Notes under the pieces: model-generated
Told to the model about the DNA's origin: nothing
What the model saw: the letters and a program-made list of their open reading frames with translations, nothing else
The model's database searches: none
Assembly (NCBI RefSeq): GCF_010727605.1
Contig: NZ_AP022568.1
Coordinates: 2,728,001 to 2,792,000, forward strand
DNA length: 64,000 nt
DNA from: Mycobacterium simiae
GTDB lineage: Bacteria; Actinomycetota; Actinomycetes; Mycobacteriales; Mycobacteriaceae
Direction of reading: 5' to 3'
Shown: positions 47,567 to 59,270 of the stretch, piece after piece
How positions within the stretch are numbered: position 1 is the first letter of the stretch
Layout of the letters: every line of letters starts with the position of its first letter
Translations under genes and position numbers: made by a program

Positions 47567-49146
47567 TGACGGATGTAGCGCCTGGACCGGCTCCTGTCGT
47601 CCACAGCACGGCCGAAAAGCTGGCCGAGCTCAACGCTCGACTCGAGCTGGCCAAGGAGCCCGGCGGCGAGAAGGCCGCCGCCAAGCGCGACGCCAAGGGC
47701 ATCCCGAGTGCTCGCGCCCGGATCCACGCGCTGGTCGACCCGGGCACCTTCTTGGAGGTCGGGGCGCTGGCCAAGACGCCGAACGACCCCAACGCGCTCT
47801 ACGGCGACGGGTGCGTCACCGGCCACGCCATGATCGACGGCCGGCCGGTCGGGGTGTTCTCCCACGACCAAACCGTGTTCCAGGGCACCGTCGGGGAGAT
47901 GTTCGGGCGTAAGGTGGCCCGCCTGATGGAGTGGTGCGCGATGGTCGGCTGCCCGATCATCGGCATCCAGGATTCCGGCGGCGCCCGCATCCAGGACGCG
48001 GTCACTTCGCTGGCCTGGTACGCCGAGCTGGGCCGCCGCCACGAAGCGTTGTCCGGGGTGGTACCGCAGATTTCCTTGATCTTCGGGAAATGTGCTGGGG
48101 GAGCGGTCTATTCGCCGATCCAGGACGACCTGTTGGTCGCGGTGCGCGACCAGGGCTATTTCTTCGTCACCGGGCCCGACGTGATCAAGGAGGTCACCGG
48201 CGAAGAGATCACGCTCGACGAGCTGGGTGGCGCCGACATCCAGGCTCGCTACGGCAACATTCACCACGTCGTCGACACCGAGGCCGAGGCGTTCCAATAC
48301 GTCCGCGACTTTCTGTCGTTCCTGCCGTCCAACGTGTTCGACAAACCGCCGATCGTCAATCCCGGGCTGGAGCCCGAGATCACCCCGACCGACCTGGAAC
48401 TCGACACGATCATCCCGGACAACGACAACGCCGCCTACGACATGCACGAGATCCTGCTGCGGATCTTCGACGACGGCGACTTCCTCGAGGTCGCCGCACA
48501 GCAGGGGCCGGCGATCATCACCGGGTTTGCCCGGGTGGACGGTCATCCGGTCGGCGTAATCGCCAATCAGCCGATGCACCTTGCCGGATCGATCGATAAC
48601 GAGGCGTCCGACAAGGCCACCCGATTCATTCGGTTCTGCGACATCTTCGAGCTCCCGCTGATCTTCGTCGTCGACACGCCCGGCTTCCTGCCGGGTGCCG
48701 AGCAGGAAAAGAACGGCATCATCAAGCGCGGCGGCCGGTTCCTGTCCGCCGTCGTGGAGGCCGACGTGCCGAAAGTGACGATCACCGTTCGCAAGTCCTA
48801 CGGCGGTGCCTACGCCGTGATGGGGTCCCGCCAGTTGACCGCCGACTTCAACTTCGCCTGGCCGACCGCCCGCATCGCGGTGATCGGGGCCGAGGGGGCG
48901 GCCCAGCTCCTGATGAAGCGGTTTCCCGACCCGACGACGCCCGAGGCGCAGCAGATCAAGAAGGACTTCATCGAGGGCTACAACCTCAACATGGCGATCC
49001 CGTGGACGGCCGCCGAACGTGGTTTCATCGATGCGGTCATCGATCCGCACCAGACCCGGCTGCTGATCCGCCAGTCGCTACATCTGTTGCGCGACAAGCA
49101 GATTTGGTTCCGCGTCGGCCGCAAGCACAGCCTGCTGCCGCTCTGA
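47566..49146 (+). CDS. accD4: Acyl-CoA carboxylase carboxyltransferase AccD4
   Basis: A 526-residue carboxyltransferase beta subunit. With a biotinylated alpha subunit (AccA3) it carboxylates the C24-C26 acyl-CoA that becomes the mycolate alpha branch. Both crotonase-fold halves are intact: the N-half oxyanion motif SGGARIQD, the C-half [15 protein letters not shown] and [12 protein letters not shown]. The GTG start overlaps the pks13 stop by one base. The C-terminal [17 protein letters not shown] is family-typical. No operon member follows on this strand. Confidence 0.97.
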   Translation: MTDVAPGPAPVVHSTAEKLAELNARLELAKEPGGEKAAAKRDAKGIPSARARIHALVDPGTFLEVGALAKTPNDPNALYGDGCVTGHAMIDGRPVGVFSHDQTVFQGTVGEMFGRKVARLMEWCAMVGCPIIGIQDSGGARIQDAVTSLAWYAELGRRHEALSGVVPQISLIFGKCAGGAVYSPIQDDLLVAVRDQGYFFVTGPDVIKEVTGEEITLDELGGADIQARYGNIHHVVDTEAEAFQYVRDFLSFLPSNVFDKPPIVNPGLEPEITPTDLELDTIIPDNDNAAYDMHEILLRIFDDGDFLEVAAQQGPAIITGFARVDGHPVGVIANQPMHLAGSIDNEASDKATRFIRFCDIFELPLIFVVDTPGFLPGAEQEKNGIIKRGGRFLSAVVEADVPKVTITVRKSYGGAYAVMGSRQLTADFNFAWPTARIAVIGAEGAAQLLMKRFPDPTTPEAQQIKKDFIEGYNLNMAIPWTAAERGFIDAVIDPHQTRLLIRQSLHLLRDKQIWFRVGRKHSLLPL

Positions 49147-49178
49147 CGGGCGTTTCACGCAACGCGGTTGCGGCTGAG

Positions 49179-50045
49179 CTACTTGCGCAGGGTGAACTGG
49201 TTGAGGTCGGTGTAGCCCTTACGGAACAGATTCGCACAACCGGTGAGGTACTTCATGTACCGCTGGTAAACCTCTTCGGATTGAATCGCGATGGCCTCGT
49301 CCTTGTGCGCCGCGAGGCCCTCGGCCCAGACGTCCAACGTCTTTGCGTAGTGTCGCTGCAGCGATTGGCGGCGCTTCAGCTTGAAGCCGGCCTTGGCCGA
49401 GAACTCCTTGACCATATCGATGGTTGGCAGGTAGCCGCCGGGGAAGATCTCGGTCTTCATGAAGTCGCTGAACTCGACGATCGCCGGTGTCAGCGGCAAG
49501 CCCGAAGCGATGATCTCTTTTTCGGACAGGACCGTGATCGTGTGCAGTAAGAATGTGCCACCGGCGGGCAACAGCTCGTATGCCCTCTCGAAGAACGCGG
49601 TGTAGCGGTCGTAGCCGACATGCTCGAGCGGCCCGATCGCCACGATGCGGTCCACCGGCTCGTGAAACCGCTCCCAGCCCTCCAGCAGCACCCGCTTGGA
49701 GCGCGGGCTGTCCAGTTCGTCGAGCATCTGTTGGGCATGCGTGGCTTGGTTCTTCGACAGCGTCAAGCCGATGACGTTGACGTCGTAGCGCTCGATTGCC
49801 CGCTTCATGGCGGCGCCCCACCCGCAGCCGAGGTCCAGCAGCGTCATGCCGGGCCGCAAGTCGAGCTTGCCGAGCGAGAGGTCGATCTTGGCGATCTGCG
49901 CCTGTTCCAGTGTCATGTCCTCACCGCCGAGCCAGTATGCGCACGTATACATCTGGGTGCGGTCAAGGAATAAGCGGAAGAAGTCGTCCGAGAGGTCGTA
50001 GTGCGCCTGCACATCTTCGAAATGTGGCGTCAGCTCCTCAGCCAT
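49179..50045 (-). CDS. Cyclopropane mycolic-acid synthase-family methyltransferase
   Basis: A 288-residue S-adenosylmethionine methyltransferase of the CmaA/MmaA/UmaA group, which modifies meromycolate chains (cyclopropanation or methyl branching). SAM motifs are LLDLGCGWGAAM and VNVIGLTLSKNQ. The active-site Cys (YTCAYW), the Glu in PLEHVGY, and His in LLHTIT, which hold the bicarbonate base in the family, are present. Which paralogue it is cannot be settled by eye. H37Rv has no such gene at this position, where I recall a transposase. It follows fadE35 by 59 bases. Confidence 0.9.
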   Translation of the reverse strand: MAEELTPHFEDVQAHYDLSDDFFRLFLDRTQMYTCAYWLGGEDMTLEQAQIAKIDLSLGKLDLRPGMTLLDLGCGWGAAMKRAIERYDVNVIGLTLSKNQATHAQQMLDELDSPRSKRVLLEGWERFHEPVDRIVAIGPLEHVGYDRYTAFFERAYELLPAGGTFLLHTITVLSEKEIIASGLPLTPAIVEFSDFMKTEIFPGGYLPTIDMVKEFSAKAGFKLKRRQSLQRHYAKTLDVWAEGLAAHKDEAIAIQSEEVYQRYMKYLTGCANLFRKGYTDLNQFTLRK

Positions 50046-50104
50046 GGCATCACTCTAAAACGAACACTGTCGCGCCGCGTCGCAGCGGCCGAGGGCGTTG
50101 CTGA

Positions 50105-51904
50105 CTATTGCTGTTGTAGCCGCAGCGCACCGTCGGCCAGCTCGTCGAAGCGCTCCAACGCCGCGTCGGTGTCGACGTCGATGCCGCGCAGCGGTCCGTG
50201 GTCGGCGAGGTAGCGGCGCGCGTACAGAGCGGCCACCAATGCTTTGCGCTCACCGGCCCGGGTTTCCCGCTCCCAGGCGGCCTGCTCGATCAGCAGCGCC
50301 GCCGCGTACACGTCTCCCATGAATTGCGCCAGCGGAAACAGCCGCGCCTCCGCCACCGCGCCATCGAGTTTCGTCCAGGCCGCGATCGCGGCGTCGAGGT
50401 CCTCGATGCGGCGGGCGACCAGGGCCGTGGTCTTGTCGTCGTCGGCCACCGACACGGCGTCGCGCATTCGCGCCAGCAGCGGCTCGTGCGCTTGGCTCTG
50501 CTCGATACCGCGGCGCACGTCCAGGCACAGGATGTTGTCCGGCCCCTCCCAAATTGTGTTGACCTGCGCGTCACGCAAAATCCTTGCTACCGGCCATGTT
50601 TCGATGTAGCCATTGCCGCCGTGGATTTCGACGGCGTCCGAGGCGGCGGTGATACCCAGCCGGCACACCCTGAGCTTGGTGACGGGCACGGCGATGCGCT
50701 GCCGGATGCTTCTGGGTTGGCGATGGTTGGCGGCGCCGGTGCCGTCGAACACCATCGCCTGGGCGGCTTCGACGTCGACGATCAGCTCGGCCAGCTTGCG
50801 TCGCATCAGGGGTTTGTCGATCAGGGCACTGCCGAACGCTTCCCGTTGGCGCGCATAACACAGCGACTCGATCAGGGCCCGGCGCGCGTTGGCCAAGCCG
50901 AACAACGCGATGCCCAGGCGGGCGGCGTTGGTCAGCTCCATCATTCGGCCCAGACCCTTGCCGTCGGACGGGCCCGCCGGACTTGCTGGGTCGCTTGGCT
51001 TCTCCGACAACAGGAACGCCTCGGCGTCGACGAACTCCACCTCGCCGGAGGCGACCGAGCGGGTGCCGAGTTTGTCCTTCAATCGCCGCACCCGCACACC
51101 ATTGCGGGAGCCGTCGCGGCGGGTGCGTAGCACCAGGAAGTTGGCGACGCCTCGCGAATTATCCGGAGCCCCTTCGGGTTTGGCCAGCACGACGAACGCC
51201 TGCCCCGCGCAGTTCGAGGCAAACCATTTAAACCCGTTCAACAACCAGGCGTCGCCGCTGCGACGAGCCGTCGTCTCCAGCGCGCCGAGATCGGAGCCAC
51301 CGGTGCGCTCGGTGAGCAGCTGGGCGGTCTCGCCGGCCCACTCCCCGGAGGCGAACTTGCCCAGCACGTACTCGGCCACATCAGCGGGTGCATACGCGGA
51401 CACCAGCGACTGGACCATGCCGCCGCCGGTGCCCAGCGCGCAGCCCATCCCGATGTCGGCCTGATTGAGCAGATAGTTGGACGCGAACAACGCCAACCCG
51501 GAGCTCACTTTGGCCGCCCGTGCGTCGGCGCGCAGCGCCTGTTGAGCGTCCAGGACCGCGCGCTTGGCCCGGGTAAACGACTCCGGCATGACGACCTGGC
51601 TGACATCGTGTCCCCACCGGTCATAGCGCTCGAGCCGCGGTGGGTTGCGGTCGGTCTGCTCGGCCCAGCGTGCCACCGGCCCGCCCATCAACTCGCCGAT
51701 GCTGTCCAAATGTGGTTCCAGTACTGACAATTCGTCGGATTTCAGGTAGTACGCCATGGCGAACTGCAGGGTGGGGTCGGTGCGATACCAGTTGAGCCCG
51801 ATGGCGCCGCGGTAGTGGTCCGTCTGGTAGCGCCGCGATTTCTCCGGCGTCGAGAAGGGCAGCCGGTCCACTGCCTCAAGGTCGTAGCGAGGGTCGTCGC
51901 TCAT
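50105..51904 (-). CDS. fadE35: Acyl-CoA dehydrogenase FadE35 (AidB-like)
   Basis: A 599-residue flavoprotein of the large acyl-CoA dehydrogenase type related to AidB. Conserved blocks include GCALGTGGGMVQ, the FAD-contact GFKWFASNCAGQAFVVLAKPEG, and the C-terminal GGNGYIETWPVARILRDAQVNTIWEG. The catalytic base and substrate are not certain. A third helical domain extends the C-terminus, as in AidB. The ATG is at 51904, 48 bases after the small secreted protein gene on the same strand; the CMAS-family gene follows. Confidence 0.92.
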   Translation of the reverse strand: MSDDPRYDLEAVDRLPFSTPEKSRRYQTDHYRGAIGLNWYRTDPTLQFAMAYYLKSDELSVLEPHLDSIGELMGGPVARWAEQTDRNPPRLERYDRWGHDVSQVVMPESFTRAKRAVLDAQQALRADARAAKVSSGLALFASNYLLNQADIGMGCALGTGGGMVQSLVSAYAPADVAEYVLGKFASGEWAGETAQLLTERTGGSDLGALETTARRSGDAWLLNGFKWFASNCAGQAFVVLAKPEGAPDNSRGVANFLVLRTRRDGSRNGVRVRRLKDKLGTRSVASGEVEFVDAEAFLLSEKPSDPASPAGPSDGKGLGRMMELTNAARLGIALFGLANARRALIESLCYARQREAFGSALIDKPLMRRKLAELIVDVEAAQAMVFDGTGAANHRQPRSIRQRIAVPVTKLRVCRLGITAASDAVEIHGGNGYIETWPVARILRDAQVNTIWEGPDNILCLDVRRGIEQSQAHEPLLARMRDAVSVADDDKTTALVARRIEDLDAAIAAWTKLDGAVAEARLFPLAQFMGDVYAAALLIEQAAWERETRAGERKALVAALYARRYLADHGPLRGIDVDTDAALERFDELADGALRLQQQ

Positions 51905-51952
51905 CCCGCGACGGTATTACAGCCGGGGCGTTGGGTGAAGGTGCGGCGCGGC

Positions 51953-52459
51953 TTACACCGGCGCGACGAACTCCGACGTGTAGTACTCGGCCGGATTCTG
52001 GGAGTTGGGGTTCGGGCGCTGGACGATCACCCAGACGCCGGTCGTGCCCGGTTGCAGGGTGTCCGACACGGTTACCGTTCCGTTGCCGGCGCCGTCGGTG
52101 TCCAGCCCGGCGAAGGCGGTGCCCGGCGCGCCAGGACCACAGGTGGCCGCGGCCGGCCGGGGCGTCTGTATCAGGCCGACGTCGAAATGCGTTCCCGGCT
52201 GCGGGGCGTCCGACAGACGCACCTCGGCCACTGCCTGCCCGCCGACTTTGCGGATGACGACCGAGCCGGTGCCCAGCGCGTTCTGCGGCACCATGGGCAC
52301 GGTGCTGATCAGGCTGAAATCACAGCGACGCAGCTTGGCGTCTAGAACGACGATCGTTCCGTTTTCCGCCCCGGCGGTGGCGATGCCCGCGGTCGCCATC
52401 GGGGACAGCACCGCGGTGAAAATCACCCCGAGCGCACCCGCGCATGTCCAAGTTCTCAT
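51953..52459 (-). CDS. Secreted conserved protein of unknown function
   Basis: A 168-residue exported protein: the signal peptide (about residues 1-30) ends near IATAGAEN. The mature part is a beta-rich domain with two Cys (RRCDFSL and ATCGPG) likely to form a disulfide, and repeated Gly/Thr/Val strands (GNGTVTVSDTLQPGTTGVWVIV). No family recognised. The ATG at 52459 gives a complete signal peptide; open frame upstream is not used. It sits between embB and fadE35, in the place of Rv3796, which is not present here. Confidence 0.7.
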   Translation of the reverse strand: MRTWTCAGALGVIFTAVLSPMATAGIATAGAENGTIVVLDAKLRRCDFSLISTVPMVPQNALGTGSVVIRKVGGQAVAEVRLSDAPQPGTHFDVGLIQTPRPAAATCGPGAPGTAFAGLDTDGAGNGTVTVSDTLQPGTTGVWVIVQRPNPNSQNPAEYYTSEFVAPV

Positions 52460-52634
52460 CGGCCGACCGGTCCTCCCCGCTGTGTTACCCCAATCACAGT
52501 GGAGTAGATATGACCTTTTAGCGCGGGAATCAAACCGAATAACAAGACTTACTCGAACGTCAATAAGCAACCATTGTTTTACCGGCGCCTAATTACGCGT
52601 CGCGAACACCCCGACTCCGTTTTCCGGAGAGTTT

Positions 52635-55600
52635 CTACGGCTTGATGCGGATTTGGCCGGGCGACCACCATCCGGTGCGGGTGGCCTTCCCGAGGTCGAT
52701 CTGTGCCGGTTGAGCATCAGCAATGGTGTCGAACTTCCGCAGCGAACCCCAGTCACGGCCCCAGTCCTGGGACAGATATGTCGACATGACGTGCGCCCGC
52801 AATAATAAATCGGTAATCCCCAGCAAACCACCGTTGACGCCGTCCTGCCAGGTGTCGGTGTCCTGTTTCTTCGCGTTGTAGTCCGGGGTGATGCGAAACT
52901 TCGGAATTTCGGTGACGCCGTAGGAATGCAGCATCGGGTGCTGGCACGGGAACGCCAATCCGACCGCCCAGTCCATCAACACGGGTTGCGACGAGCCCAC
53001 GTACTCCTGCAACGAGCGCAACTCCGGGACCCGCGGCGGCGTGACGGCGATCCAGTCGTCCGGCGTCAGGGATAGATCGTCGGCGACCACCCGCACCGCG
53101 ACCGTGTCGGCGGGCATCTGGGAGCGGGCGAAGCGCAGGTTCCGCCAGACCTTCGGCTGTTCGCCGTACAGGTCATAGGGCACCAGCCGGCCGGCCGGCA
53201 GCACCGAGCCGTCGGGACCGGGTCTGCCCAATTCCAGTTCCACGGTCTGCCCGTTGGTGTGATGGTGCAGGATGCTGTTGCCGGAGATCGTGCCCGCGGC
53301 GGTCACCACGATGAGCGGGTGTCCATCGTCGGGCTTGGGCAGCTGGTACCACGCCGAGGTCAGCCTGCTCTGCTGTTGGGCGCCGGTGGTGTAGCTGCCC
53401 GCGACCGGAACCTGATCGGGGTCGAGCCCGTAGGGCAGCGGCACCGTCGAGCCGTTGATGCCCGGCTTCGTCAGCTTGAGAGGCGCATCCCAGTCGTAGT
53501 CGGTCCCGGGCTGCGGCACCGCGGTTTCCTTGACCGACTCGGCCAGGGTGCGGTCCGGCACCCCGTTGGGGGTGAACCCGGTCGGGTTCACCCCACCCAG
53601 CGGCCCCAACGGGCCGTAATTCTCCGGCTCGCCGGTTTTCACCGGCGCCATGAACCCGGCGTTGCTGTCCGGTTCGACGAGCACGTCGTCGGCCAGACCG
53701 CAGCCGCCGCTGAACTCCCGCAGGTTGTCCCAGGCATTGGAATAGGTGGGGTACTGGCGCACGATGCCGGCCGCCATCGACCCCACGAATACCAGCGCCA
53801 TGAACCCGGCGGCCAACGGGACGGGTGCCGCCGTCAGCGCCCGCGCCAACCGGCCTTCGCCGTGGCTGGGGTCCGCGAAATGCAACCAGGCGGCATACAC
53901 CGCCGTGATCGCGAACAGCGCGAAAAAGATTGTGCTAATCGATATTCCGCTGATTCTCGGCATGCTGTTGTTGAACGGCACGCCATAGCTGGAGACATAC
54001 CACCAGCCGTTGGTGGTGGCAAAACACAGCGCCAACACGAACATCACTGCCGACAGGAACGCCATCCGGTTACGCGACCAACGCAGCACTTTCGGCGACA
54101 CCAGCACCGTCGTCAGCGCGGCCATCGCGGCGCCCACCGCGGCGAACAGGCCGAAATGGTGCACCCACTTGGTGGGGGTGAACATTAGGAAGAACATGGT
54201 GCCGAAGATGACACCCATCAGCCGCCACGCCGGGCCGCGGGCTACGCCGGGAACTCGCTTGCGGCGCAACATGATGAACACCGCCGTGAACAAGCACAGC
54301 GCGGACAGCAGGAACCCGAATCGGCGGGACAGCGACCCGTCGACGGTGGGCAGGATCAGGTAGTAGTAGCGCAGGTTCTCGGTGTACCAGGCCTGGCTGG
54401 GCCCGATCGCGGTGCGAATCCTGGTGGCTTCCAACACCGTTGACAGTGTCTGGTCGGCGAACACCACGGTGAGGATGACGAACCCGGCGGCCAGCATCGG
54501 CGCCACCAGCGGCCAGGTCCCCACCAGTCGATGCCGTTTGACCAGGATGCGCAGGATGGGGCGGCCACCGGCAACCAGTGCGGCCACGGCGATCAGCCCG
54601 GTCGGCTGCACGCCCAGGGTGAACGCCGCGGTGATGACGGCCAGCGCCGCCGGCGTCAGCCGGGATGCGCACATCGAACGCTCGATCAGTACGTAGGTGA
54701 TTAGCGAGCCGAGCGCGATGATGGGCTCGGGGCGCAGGCCGTTGTCGAACGGCATCCAGGCGGTCAGCAGCACCAGGGCCGCCGCCCAGTTCGCGGCCTT
54801 GCTCGAGGTCACCGCGGGCCCCAGCCGGGGCAGCACCTCACGCGACAGCAGCAGCCAGCACACCAGCCCGGCGACCAGGTCGGGCAGCCGCATCCACAGG
54901 CTGTCGTCGCTGACGTGGGTCATCAGGGCCAGCAGGTTGTAGTACCACCCGAACGGGTCCTCCGGGCTGCCGAACCAGCGGAAGTAGTTGGACATGTAGC
55001 CCGCGTGGTCGGCGACCCGGGCCATGCCGAGGATGTAGCCGTCGTCGGAGGAGTTCGCTCCGATCACATGCCACAGCACGAACCCGAAGATGACCGTGGC
55101 GTCGGTGAGGGTGAACTTTTTCCACCGCGTCGGGATCAGCCGATGCATGCGCCGGCCGTCCAACTGGTCGAGCCGCCACAGCGCGATCAGCGAGACGATG
55201 GTGGCCAGGATGGCGCCCACCATCGCCAGCAGCTTCAAAGTCGTTGGCGTGGTGGAGAAGCGGGTGTCGATGGTCGCCGAGAAGTTCAGCCCCGGCGGCG
55301 CGGGACCGCTGAGGTCGGTGAACACCCCGACGATTTGGGGGCGCAGGTTGGGATCGGCGAAACCGCCGGATAGTGGCTTGGCCGCCCGATCGGTGAGCCC
55401 GACGAAGGTCGCGAAAGTGCCAGCGCGCGTGGAGGTTATCTCGATGCGCTGACATTGCGGGGATGCGGCCTGCTCGCGCGCGGCGCTGGCGATCACCACG
55501 TTGCGGTCGGTGACGTCGACGCGTTTGCTGTTCACAACGACGAACAGCGCGTTGAGCGCGGCGTCCTTGCCCTTCTTGGGCGCGGTGCTCAGTACGACAC

Positions 55601-55877
55601 CACCGTCGGGCGGTAAGTCGCGCACCACCGCGCACGGCACGGTGACCGTCACATCCACGGGAGACAGCGAGATCAGCGGTGCCGTCACGCTATTGAGCTG
55701 GCCGTTCTGCGGCCAGTTGAGCTGCGCCGTCGTCTGCACGACCGGCAATAGCGGTGTCGCGACGGACAACAAAAATCCGATCAGCCCGGCGACGGTCGCC
55801 ACCCAGCGCGTCACCCGTACGGTGTCGCGGGTACCGGTGTCGGCGGTGGTCTGCTCATCGTGGTGGACAACGCTCAT
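52635..55877 (-). CDS. embB: Arabinosyltransferase EmbB
   Basis: A 1080-residue GT-C arabinosyltransferase of arabinogalactan, target of ethambutol. It has about 15 helices and a periplasmic carbohydrate-binding C-terminus. The catalytic region [24 protein letters not shown] is intact, including the Met equivalent to Met306. Residue 385, equivalent to M. tuberculosis Gly406 (NGLRPEGII), is Pro here. The segment after the second helix that H37Rv carries between RLDQLDGR and RRLIP is missing, explaining the shorter length. The ATG overlaps the embA stop (ATGA). Confidence 0.97.
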   Translation of the reverse strand: MSVVHHDEQTTADTGTRDTVRVTRWVATVAGLIGFLLSVATPLLPVVQTTAQLNWPQNGQLNSVTAPLISLSPVDVTVTVPCAVVRDLPPDGGVVLSTAPKKGKDAALNALFVVVNSKRVDVTDRNVVIASAAREQAASPQCQRIEITSTRAGTFATFVGLTDRAAKPLSGGFADPNLRPQIVGVFTDLSGPAPPGLNFSATIDTRFSTTPTTLKLLAMVGAILATIVSLIALWRLDQLDGRRMHRLIPTRWKKFTLTDATVIFGFVLWHVIGANSSDDGYILGMARVADHAGYMSNYFRWFGSPEDPFGWYYNLLALMTHVSDDSLWMRLPDLVAGLVCWLLLSREVLPRLGPAVTSSKAANWAAALVLLTAWMPFDNGLRPEPIIALGSLITYVLIERSMCASRLTPAALAVITAAFTLGVQPTGLIAVAALVAGGRPILRILVKRHRLVGTWPLVAPMLAAGFVILTVVFADQTLSTVLEATRIRTAIGPSQAWYTENLRYYYLILPTVDGSLSRRFGFLLSALCLFTAVFIMLRRKRVPGVARGPAWRLMGVIFGTMFFLMFTPTKWVHHFGLFAAVGAAMAALTTVLVSPKVLRWSRNRMAFLSAVMFVLALCFATTNGWWYVSSYGVPFNNSMPRISGISISTIFFALFAITAVYAAWLHFADPSHGEGRLARALTAAPVPLAAGFMALVFVGSMAAGIVRQYPTYSNAWDNLREFSGGCGLADDVLVEPDSNAGFMAPVKTGEPENYGPLGPLGGVNPTGFTPNGVPDRTLAESVKETAVPQPGTDYDWDAPLKLTKPGINGSTVPLPYGLDPDQVPVAGSYTTGAQQQSRLTSAWYQLPKPDDGHPLIVVTAAGTISGNSILHHHTNGQTVELELGRPGPDGSVLPAGRLVPYDLYGEQPKVWRNLRFARSQMPADTVAVRVVADDLSLTPDDWIAVTPPRVPELRSLQEYVGSSQPVLMDWAVGLAFPCQHPMLHSYGVTEIPKFRITPDYNAKKQDTDTWQDGVNGGLLGITDLLLRAHVMSTYLSQDWGRDWGSLRKFDTIADAQPAQIDLGKATRTGWWSPGQIRIKP

Positions 55878-58800
55878 GGCAGTGCTCGAATCGGTCCCTG
55901 CCGGCTCCAGCCGTTCACGGTCATCACACCCTGTTCAACGACGGCGTTCGGCGCCTCATCACTGGGCACCAACTGGTGATATTGCTCGACCGATCCCCAG
56001 TCGCGATACCAGTCGCCGCGCAAGTAGGTCGCGATGGTCGAGGTGCGTAACAATGTCTGGGTGAACAGGAACGGGCCGCCCGCCTCGCCGGCCTCCCATC
56101 CGTTCGACGACGATGCCGTCTGCTTGTGGTCCGGCAGAATCCGGTAGGCCGGAAGTTCGGCTACGCCAAGGTGCTCGGAGAACGGCCGCTGGCACGGGAA
56201 GTTCGCGGCGGTCGCGATGTCCATCAGCACCGGAGTTTGCGAGCCCATCAGCTGCTGCAGGGTCTGCAGCACCGGGACCCGCGGCGGGGTGAACGCGAAC
56301 CACTGATCCGAACTGAGGTTCGGGTCGTAGGCCACGATGCGGGCCACGTTGGCCTCCGGCGGCGCCCAGGTCAGCGGGAAGCGCAGATTGCGCCACGCCG
56401 GCTCCGGTCCAATGTCGATGGGCTGCACCTCGGTGAGCGGCTGGGTGGTGCCGTCGGGCCGGGTGACGCCCCACTGCAGTTTCAGTGACTGCCCGTAGGT
56501 GAAGGTGCCGTCCTCCTTGTACGACCAGATGGCCCCGGACGCCGACACCACCACCAGCGGGCGTTCGGCGGTGCGGGGTGGCAGTTGATACCACGCCGAG
56601 GTGGCGGTGGCCGCCAGTGAATTCTCGCCGTAACTGCCCATCACCGGTGTGCGCGCCGGGTCGAGGCCGAACGGCAGCGCCACGTTCGAGTTGTTCACCC
56701 CCACCGGGCCGCGCCCGCCGGCGGTGCCCGCGGAGTCGGTCATGGTGGCGTTGGGTTTGTTCGGTGAGGCGTCCGAATTCACCACGCCCGGCTTGGTCAC
56801 CACCGGGTAGGACCTCAGGTCGTCGCCCACCCCGTCGGGTTTGAAGCCGACGGGATTGACGCCGCCGAGCGGACCGTCCGGTCCAAACGTCTGCCCCGGA
56901 ACCGGTTGCAGCAGGCCCAGATTGGGGTCTGGCTCGGTCAGCACATCGTCGGCCATCGCGCAGCTGGTGTTCGACAACCCGGAAGTGATCGCGGCGAGGT
57001 TGGCCTTGCCGGTGGTGTAGAGCGGGTAGCGGAACACCGCGCCCTTGGCCAGGGAACCGACTTCGCCCAGCACCATGATCGTCGCCACCACCAGCAGCGG
57101 GGTGGACGCCAGGATCCGGTTGCGCCGGCTTTCCTTGATCTCGGTGTGCCCCGCGTAATCCATCCGGAAGTGCAGCCAGGCGGCCAGCAAGCCGGTCGCG
57201 ATCGACAACGCCAAGAACATCGACGTCACCGGGTGGCTGGCGATGACCGGCTGGATGTCGTACCACGGCACGCCGTAGTTGCCGACGTAGAACCAACCGT
57301 TGACGCCGGAGGTGGCCACCGCCAGCACGAACAACAGCGCCGTCACGTACAGCGTCAGGTTGCGCCGGCTGTGCAGACCGATACGCGCGAAAGCGAACGC
57401 GGTGACCGCGCCGAGGGCGCCGGCCAGACCGGCGAACGCACCGAATTGCACGGCCCACTTCGTCGGCGTGAACGTCAGCACCAGCAGACCGATTGCCGTG
57501 GTGCCGATCAGCCGCCACGCCGGGCCGCTGGCCACGCCCGGGACCCGGCCCCGGCGCAGCAGCACCATCAACATGCCGAACAGGCAGAGGAACAGCACCA
57601 ACACGGCGAAGCGTCGCGCCATCGACCCGTCCGGGTTGGACTCCACGGTGAGGAAGTAGTAGCGCAGCCAGTCCTGGTACCACGCGATCGTCGGGCCGAC
57701 CTTGTATTTGATGCGGGCCGATTCGGCGACTGTGGCCAGCGTCTGACTGCGGAACACCACGATCAGAATCAGCGACAGCGACGCCGCCAGTACTGCCAGC
57801 GGCGCTAGCAGGCCGTCGCGACCGCGGCGGCGCCGGATGATCGTCGCGATGGCGCGCGCTCCGGTCAGTAGCGCGGCGACGGCGATCAGCCCCTGCGGGG
57901 CGAGGGTCACGGTCAGCACCGCGACCACGATGGCCACGGCGGCGGGCGCCAACCGCTGCAGCGCGATCGCCCGCTCGACCAGCATCCAGGTGACGATCAC
58001 GCCCAGGGCGATCAGTGGCTCGGGGCGCAGGCCGTTGTTGAACGGCAACCACGCGGCGACGAACACCATGCCCCCGGTCAACACCGCCACCGTGTTCGAG
58101 CCCAGGCCGCCCCGCCCCGGCCCCAACCGGCGCAGCCCCCAATGACTGATGATCAGCCAACAGGCGATCCCGGCAAGCGTGGCCGGTAGCCGCATCCACA
58201 CGCCGGCCGTGCTCACCGACGCCAACTTGGACAGCACCGACAGATACCAGTCAAACGGCGCCTCGGTGGTCCCGAAGTAGCGGTAGTAATTGGCGACGTA
58301 ACCGGCCTTCGGGGCCACCCGTGCGATGGTCAGGTTGTAGCCGTCGTCGGAGGAGGTGGCCCCGATGACGTGCCAGACCAGCAGCGTCGCGACCACACCC
58401 ACGTCGGCCAGCACCGTTGCCCAACCGGTTCGCCATCGCGCCGCCCACCGGGCGCCCGTACGGTCGCGGGACAACCGACGGAGCGGGGATCGCCAGCTGG
58501 TCAGCGTGGCGCCGCGGCTGTGCCGATCTAGCACGACGAGAGCGAGGATGGCCACCAGAACCGCCAGCGCACCACCCGCTAGCACCAGCTTCTTGACGGC
58601 GGTGGGCGCGGCGATGAATCGGGTGTCGATGTCGACCCGGGCGGATAACCCCGGCTGGGCTGGCACTTTCAGATCGGTGAAGATGCCGCCGATCTGGGGC
58701 TTCTTCTCGGCGGACAGTGTTCCGGCCGCGCCCGGTATGCCGACGAAATCGGCGCCCGCCGCCCCGGTGTCGGCCCACACGTGCAGCACGCTGCAGGCGC

Positions 58801-59197
58801 CCGTGGCGACGGCCGCGCGCTTGGCCACCGCCGCCACGGTGTCCCGGAATGCGACCACGACGACGTCCTTGTCGGCGCGGACGAACAACCCGTTCTTACC
58901 GGGGTCCACACCGCCGGTCGGCAGGGTCGAGATCACCAGTCCGCCGTTGGCCGGCAGGGTGGCGATCGCCGCGCACGGGATGGAGATGTCGAGCGCGCGC
59001 GGCGCGCCGGACACCAGGGGGGCGGTGACCTGGGCGACGTGCCCGTCCACGTCGCCCTGCGGCCAGGCGATGGTGGCGGTCGTCTGCTTGACCGGCAGCA
59101 GCGGCACGGTGAGGCACAGCAGCAGACCCGCGAGCCCGGCGACGACGGCGACCACGCGGACGATTCGCTGCGATCGCTCATTACCGTCGTGGGGCAC
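55874..59197 (-). CDS. embA: Arabinosyltransferase EmbA
   Basis: A 1107-residue GT-C arabinosyltransferase acting with EmbB to form the 3,5-branched arabinan ends of arabinogalactan. The N-terminus [14 protein letters not shown] is that of the tuberculosis protein, starting at a GTG. The catalytic segment is [15 protein letters not shown]. The periplasmic C-terminal domain includes the conserved WDVN-free beta region ending [16 protein letters not shown]. Unlike in H37Rv, embA is not directly downstream of embC: an unrelated three-gene operon on the same strand precedes it by 73 bases. Confidence 0.97.
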   Translation of the reverse strand: MPHDGNERSQRIVRVVAVVAGLAGLLLCLTVPLLPVKQTTATIAWPQGDVDGHVAQVTAPLVSGAPRALDISIPCAAIATLPANGGLVISTLPTGGVDPGKNGLFVRADKDVVVVAFRDTVAAVAKRAAVATGACSVLHVWADTGAAGADFVGIPGAAGTLSAEKKPQIGGIFTDLKVPAQPGLSARVDIDTRFIAAPTAVKKLVLAGGALAVLVAILALVVLDRHSRGATLTSWRSPLRRLSRDRTGARWAARWRTGWATVLADVGVVATLLVWHVIGATSSDDGYNLTIARVAPKAGYVANYYRYFGTTEAPFDWYLSVLSKLASVSTAGVWMRLPATLAGIACWLIISHWGLRRLGPGRGGLGSNTVAVLTGGMVFVAAWLPFNNGLRPEPLIALGVIVTWMLVERAIALQRLAPAAVAIVVAVLTVTLAPQGLIAVAALLTGARAIATIIRRRRGRDGLLAPLAVLAASLSLILIVVFRSQTLATVAESARIKYKVGPTIAWYQDWLRYYFLTVESNPDGSMARRFAVLVLFLCLFGMLMVLLRRGRVPGVASGPAWRLIGTTAIGLLVLTFTPTKWAVQFGAFAGLAGALGAVTAFAFARIGLHSRRNLTLYVTALLFVLAVATSGVNGWFYVGNYGVPWYDIQPVIASHPVTSMFLALSIATGLLAAWLHFRMDYAGHTEIKESRRNRILASTPLLVVATIMVLGEVGSLAKGAVFRYPLYTTGKANLAAITSGLSNTSCAMADDVLTEPDPNLGLLQPVPGQTFGPDGPLGGVNPVGFKPDGVGDDLRSYPVVTKPGVVNSDASPNKPNATMTDSAGTAGGRGPVGVNNSNVALPFGLDPARTPVMGSYGENSLAATATSAWYQLPPRTAERPLVVVSASGAIWSYKEDGTFTYGQSLKLQWGVTRPDGTTQPLTEVQPIDIGPEPAWRNLRFPLTWAPPEANVARIVAYDPNLSSDQWFAFTPPRVPVLQTLQQLMGSQTPVLMDIATAANFPCQRPFSEHLGVAELPAYRILPDHKQTASSSNGWEAGEAGGPFLFTQTLLRTSTIATYLRGDWYRDWGSVEQYHQLVPSDEAPNAVVEQGVMTVNGWSRQGPIRALP

Positions 59198-59270
59198 GGG
59201 GTTCGATGGTAGGGGACGCCGCTTTGTCGGTTGAGGATGCGGGGCCGCGCGACGATGCTTTTGGCGACCG

